The position numbers were made by a program, and so were the translations under genes. 64,000 nt of DNA from Roseburia hominis. Its GTDB lineage: Bacteria > Bacillota > Clostridia > Lachnospirales > Lachnospiraceae. The stretch lies in NCBI GenBank assembly GCA_040702975.1, contig CP159990.1:1364001-1428000 (forward strand), given 5' to 3'. This document shows positions 61,454 through 64,000 of the stretch, in pieces. Position 1 is the stretch's first letter. The number at the start of each line of letters is the position of its first letter. The notes beneath the pieces are model-generated. The model worked only from the letters and a program-made list of their open reading frames with translations, was not told the origin of the DNA and made no database searches.

Positions 61454-61838
61454 AAGGTTCCTCCTTTCGCAAAGGGATGAGAGCATAAAAAGAGGACAGC
61501 AGCATTGACTGTCACCCAAGCGAAAAGACTTATCTCAGAACACATGGGTTCTGCCATCTTAAATGATAAGTGTACGGACTCGAAGTCTCAATTGTTTGTG
61601 CTTGAAGAGGATGACGGCACAAATAAGTTTTCGGGATAAGATGGTCTTTCGCCACTCACCACACCGTGCTCTGTAGTATACTGATGTCCTCATGGACATT
61701 ATAGCACGAAACAGGAATAAGAGAAACTATAAACTGGCTGGTGATTCATGTATTGTTTGTGCCGGAAGGCAGGAACGACGTAAGGAGGGCATGCCGCCCG
61801 GCATGTTTGGAAGTTAGAAAGAGAAAAATGGCAATATT
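61454..61838 (-). ncRNA. IS110 non-coding end with candidate bridge RNA
   Basis: In IS110-group elements the bridge RNA comes from the region upstream of the recombinase. Here that region folds strongly: outer stem CCATCTTA (61554-61561) with TAAGATGG (61637-61644), inner stem TTTGTGC (61595-61601) with GCACAAA (61617-61623) and a large loop. GATGTCC and GGACAT (61683-61698) form another hairpin. The element's right edge lies somewhere beyond 61650. No gene is present in the rest. Confidence 0.5.
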
Positions 61839-62759
61839 ATGAAATACGAAATAGATAGTGATTTATCAAAGGTTGCAAAGCAGAAAGCACCATCTAATAT
61901 ATACTTATATCCGGTTGTGAATATGGTGATGAAATTGTCTACATGTACGTCAGATGATAAAGTTACCGTTAATAAATATGTAACGCCTGGATATGAGAAC
62001 GGAAAACTTTCTACTTTTCTTATTGAACCAAGGAAGGCTGGCGGTGTTCTTCCGTGTATTATATTTTATCATGGCGGAGGATTTTTACTAAAAGCGTCAA
62101 AGGCACACTATCAGATTGCAAAATGGTACGCGGAAATGGCGAAATGTAAGGTGGTTTTTACAGATTACAGATTATTGCCCCAAAATAAGTACCCTGTTCC
62201 TGTTGAAGATTGCTATTGCACCTATAAATGGATACTTAATTATGCCGATATGCTAAAAATCAATAAGGATAAAATAATTGTGGCGGGTGATAGCTCTGGA
62301 GGAAACCTTGCCGCTGCGGTTGCGTTGATGTTATGGGATAGAATTCAGATTTCTCCTTTGGGAGCAATGCTAATATATCCTGTCACGGATAGACGTATGA
62401 TAACGGAATCAATGAAGAAATTCACGGATACGCCTGTTTGGGACGCAAAGTTAACAGAAATGTTTTGGAAGGCATATTTAGGAAATCAAGAGCCTAAACA
62501 GATTCAATATGCTTCGCCTATAGAAGCAGAATCATTGGAACATTTTCCGAATACTTATATTGAAGTGGCTGAGTTTGATAGTCTTCGTGATGAGGGAATT
62601 GCCTTTGCAAAAAGGTTACGATCAGAAGGTGTTTTTACAGAATTTCATGAAGTGAAAGGTGCGTGTCATGGCTTTGAAGCAGCACTTGAAAGTAGAATTG
62701 TAGAAGAATCCATGCAGAGAAGAATTCATTGGATTCAATCTGTTTTGAACAAGGATTAG
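61839..62759 (+). CDS. Alpha/beta hydrolase, hormone-sensitive lipase family
   Basis: This 306-residue esterase has the oxyanion motif CIIFYHGGGFLL, the nucleophile elbow IIVAGDSSGGNLAAAVAL with catalytic Ser, acidic residue region VAEFDSLRDEG and His in GACHGFEAAL. No signal peptide is seen, so it acts in the cytoplasm on small esters or acylated drugs. The ATG at 61839 lacks a strong ribosome binding site. Confidence 0.88.
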   Translation: MKYEIDSDLSKVAKQKAPSNIYLYPVVNMVMKLSTCTSDDKVTVNKYVTPGYENGKLSTFLIEPRKAGGVLPCIIFYHGGGFLLKASKAHYQIAKWYAEMAKCKVVFTDYRLLPQNKYPVPVEDCYCTYKWILNYADMLKINKDKIIVAGDSSGGNLAAAVALMLWDRIQISPLGAMLIYPVTDRRMITESMKKFTDTPVWDAKLTEMFWKAYLGNQEPKQIQYASPIEAESLEHFPNTYIEVAEFDSLRDEGIAFAKRLRSEGVFTEFHEVKGACHGFEAALESRIVEESMQRRIHWIQSVLNKD

Positions 62760-62791
62760 GAGAATGCGAACCCGAGATTGGAGGAAAAATA

Positions 62792-63349
62792 ATGAATGCA
62801 GAGATAGATATACATGATGTTGTCCTGACTACAGAGCGGTTGACACTGCGGCCGTGGCAATTGTCGGATCTGGACGATTTCTATGAATATGCGTCGGTGG
62901 ACGGTGTGGGTCAGATGGCGGGATGGAAACCGCATGAGAATAGAGAAGAATCGCTTGAAATACTGCACCATTTTATTGACGAAAAGAAGACCTTTGCTCT
63001 CGAATATGAGGGCAAAGTAATCGGCTCGCTGGGGATTGAACGATATAATGAAGAGAAATTCCCGGAGTTTTATGATAAGCGTTGCCGTGAAATCGGATAT
63101 GTATTGTCAAAGGAGTACTGGGGGCGTGGCCTGATGCCGGAGGCTGTGCAGAAGGTCATAGAATATCTTTTTGAAAAGGTAAAGCTGGATGTGATTTTCT
63201 GCGGACATTTTTTAAGCAACCATCAATCTGCCCGTGTACAGGAAAAATGCGGATTCCATCACTACGCCTTTGGTAAGTACGAGACAAGAATGGGGACGGT
63301 AGAAGACGAAGAGGTGAATGTGATATGGAAAGAAGAATACATGAAATAA
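62792..63349 (+). CDS. GNAT family N-acetyltransferase, RimJ/RimL type
   Basis: This 185-residue enzyme begins with a RimJ/L-type VVLTTERLTLRPWQLSDLDD, has YEGKVIGSLGIERYNEEKFP, acetyl-CoA loop SKEYWGRGLMPEAVQKVIEY and SNHQSARVQEKCGFHHYAFG. ATG 62792 follows TTGGAGGAAA. It follows the hydrolase by 32 bases. The acceptor is unknown. Confidence 0.9.
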   Translation: MNAEIDIHDVVLTTERLTLRPWQLSDLDDFYEYASVDGVGQMAGWKPHENREESLEILHHFIDEKKTFALEYEGKVIGSLGIERYNEEKFPEFYDKRCREIGYVLSKEYWGRGLMPEAVQKVIEYLFEKVKLDVIFCGHFLSNHQSARVQEKCGFHHYAFGKYETRMGTVEDEEVNVIWKEEYMK

Positions 63350-63455
63350 CGACAGAAACGACTATATGTGACAATGAAGTCGGATATTGCATTTTACAAT
63401 GAAGATTGTTAAAATGAAACAAACTAATAACTCGGTATTTACGAGGAGTTCTCAT

Positions 63456-63635
63456 ATGAATCGTTTTAAAAGATTATTGATACTTGCACTTGCGTTGACT
63501 GTCAGCGGAGGATTGGCATATATGTTTGTGCCGAATTTTGAGCCTATTAAGATGATTGTTTTTGCTATTGTAATCCTGATAGGGAGTGAAATCTTTTGCC
63601 AAATAGATAAGCTCTTACCTTATAGGAATAAATAG
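63456..63635 (+). CDS. Small membrane protein
   Basis: This 59-residue protein has two hydrophobic segments (LLILALALTVSGGLAYMFV and IKMIVFAIVILIGSEIFC) and basic ends. ATG 63456 follows CGAGGAG. No family is recognised. It is followed directly by a degenerate boundary motif. Confidence 0.65.
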   Translation: MNRFKRLLILALALTVSGGLAYMFVPNFEPIKMIVFAIVILIGSEIFCQIDKLLPYRNK

Positions 63636-63636
63636 C

Positions 63637-63664
63637 AACTTCCTATTTTTGTGAGTTGTTGAGC
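63637..63664 (+). repeat. Degenerate cassette-boundary motif, copy E3
   Basis: AACTTCCTATTTTTGTGAG begins one base after a stop and can fold as CAACT with AGTTG. It aligns with 52595 and 56594 over the AACTTCC, TTTT and GAG positions. Confidence 0.45.
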
Positions 63665-63719
63665 ACTCATCAAGAAGGAATTATGGGGATAAACATTCCG
63701 CAGTGAGGGGGATAATATT

Positions 63720-64000
63720 TTGATTTTTTATTTTACCGGAAGTGGAAATTCCATGTGGATTGCTAAAGAATTAGAGGGGAAATTAAATCAAGTAGCAAAG
63801 AATATTGCTGCATATAGAGAAGAAACAGAAGTGATAACAAGCGACAAAATCATTGGATTTGTATTTCCGACTTATATGAACGATTTACCTTGGATTGCTA
63901 AAGAATTTCTTCTTAAATTAAAGGTCTCTAAAGATGCCTATTGCTTTGCCATTATGACTTCCAATCATGGAAAGAGTGGAAGAGCATTTAGTAGTATGAA
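63720..64000 (+). CDS. EFR1-type flavodoxin/ferredoxin protein, 5' part
   Basis: The open frame runs past the window end. It begins with TTG (after GTGAGGGGG) and encodes IFYFTGSGNSMWIAKELEGK, the FMN phosphate loop, then IIGFVFPTYMNDLPWIAKEF, typical of the flavodoxin domain in EFR1 proteins, which carry two [4Fe-4S] clusters at the C-terminus (not visible here). It would transfer electrons in the cytoplasm. Confidence 0.85.
   Translation, partial: MIFYFTGSGNSMWIAKELEGKLNQVAKNIAAYREETEVITSDKIIGFVFPTYMNDLPWIAKEFLLKLKVSKDAYCFAIMTSNHGKSGRAFSSM

Noticed and set aside
1..64000. CRISPR arrays, tRNA and rRNA genes
   Set aside because: No regularly spaced identical repeats with unique spacers were seen, and no cloverleaf or rRNA-like sequence was recognised. 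The hairpin units at 52-56 kb are too far apart and have genes between them.

Overview
The window looks like a chromosome segment of a Lachnospiraceae-type Clostridium (phylum Bacillota). The evidence is strong AGGAGG-type ribosome binding sites, sigma-A style promoters, a CIRCE heat-shock operator, moderate GC with AT-rich intergenic DNA, and gene families typical of that group (DUF5721, DUF4358, CD3324-like, and a lactate-dehydrogenase/Etf operon whose EtfA carries an Fe-S domain). I cannot name the species from sequence alone.

Bases 1-9600 hold catabolic operons. First comes a sugar ABC importer with an Fe/Zn alcohol dehydrogenase, NanE, a NanK-like kinase and an RpiR regulator (amino sugar or sialic acid use). 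Then follows an electron-bifurcating-type lactate dehydrogenase set (EtfB, EtfA, FAD dehydrogenase). Bases 9750-16210 hold an ArsR-controlled ABC-2 exporter, a MarR/DegV pair, and a 1.26 kb gene-poor stretch. That stretch contains a type III toxin-antitoxin-like remnant, several hairpins and a highly structured leader. Bases 16209-23100 hold a MacB/FtsX-type ABC system with a very long coiled-coil permease, and htpG under a perfect CIRCE operator. Bases 23109-29250 hold an AraC-controlled importer with a GH127-like arabinofuranosidase. Bases 30151-34231 hold an envelope-polymer O-acylation locus (SGNH, DUF4358, MBOAT, DHHW).

Bases 34241-48430 are mostly core or housekeeping: rluF, ligA, clpX, an S8 peptidase, an LspA-like peptidase, a two-component system with its ABC exporter, and a glutamate-semialdehyde/P5C dehydrogenase.

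From 48600 to the end the DNA is accessory. An IS1634-like element is flanked by an apparently identical 335-bp target duplication. Small promoterless-looking genes (acetyltransferases, methyltransferase, DinB-like protein, peptidase E-like protein, zinc-ribbon protein) lie in one orientation, and a recurring 25-nt hairpin sits directly after several stop codons. This resembles an integron-like cassette array, but no proven integron integrase is visible. A tyrosine recombinase/IS91-like pair, an acetyltransferase gene tightly bracketed by a long inverted repeat, and an IS110 element with a candidate bridge RNA follow. The cassette-like array, the inverted-repeat-bracketed gene and the covarying tandem hairpins at 15.3-15.4 kb are the observations most worth testing.
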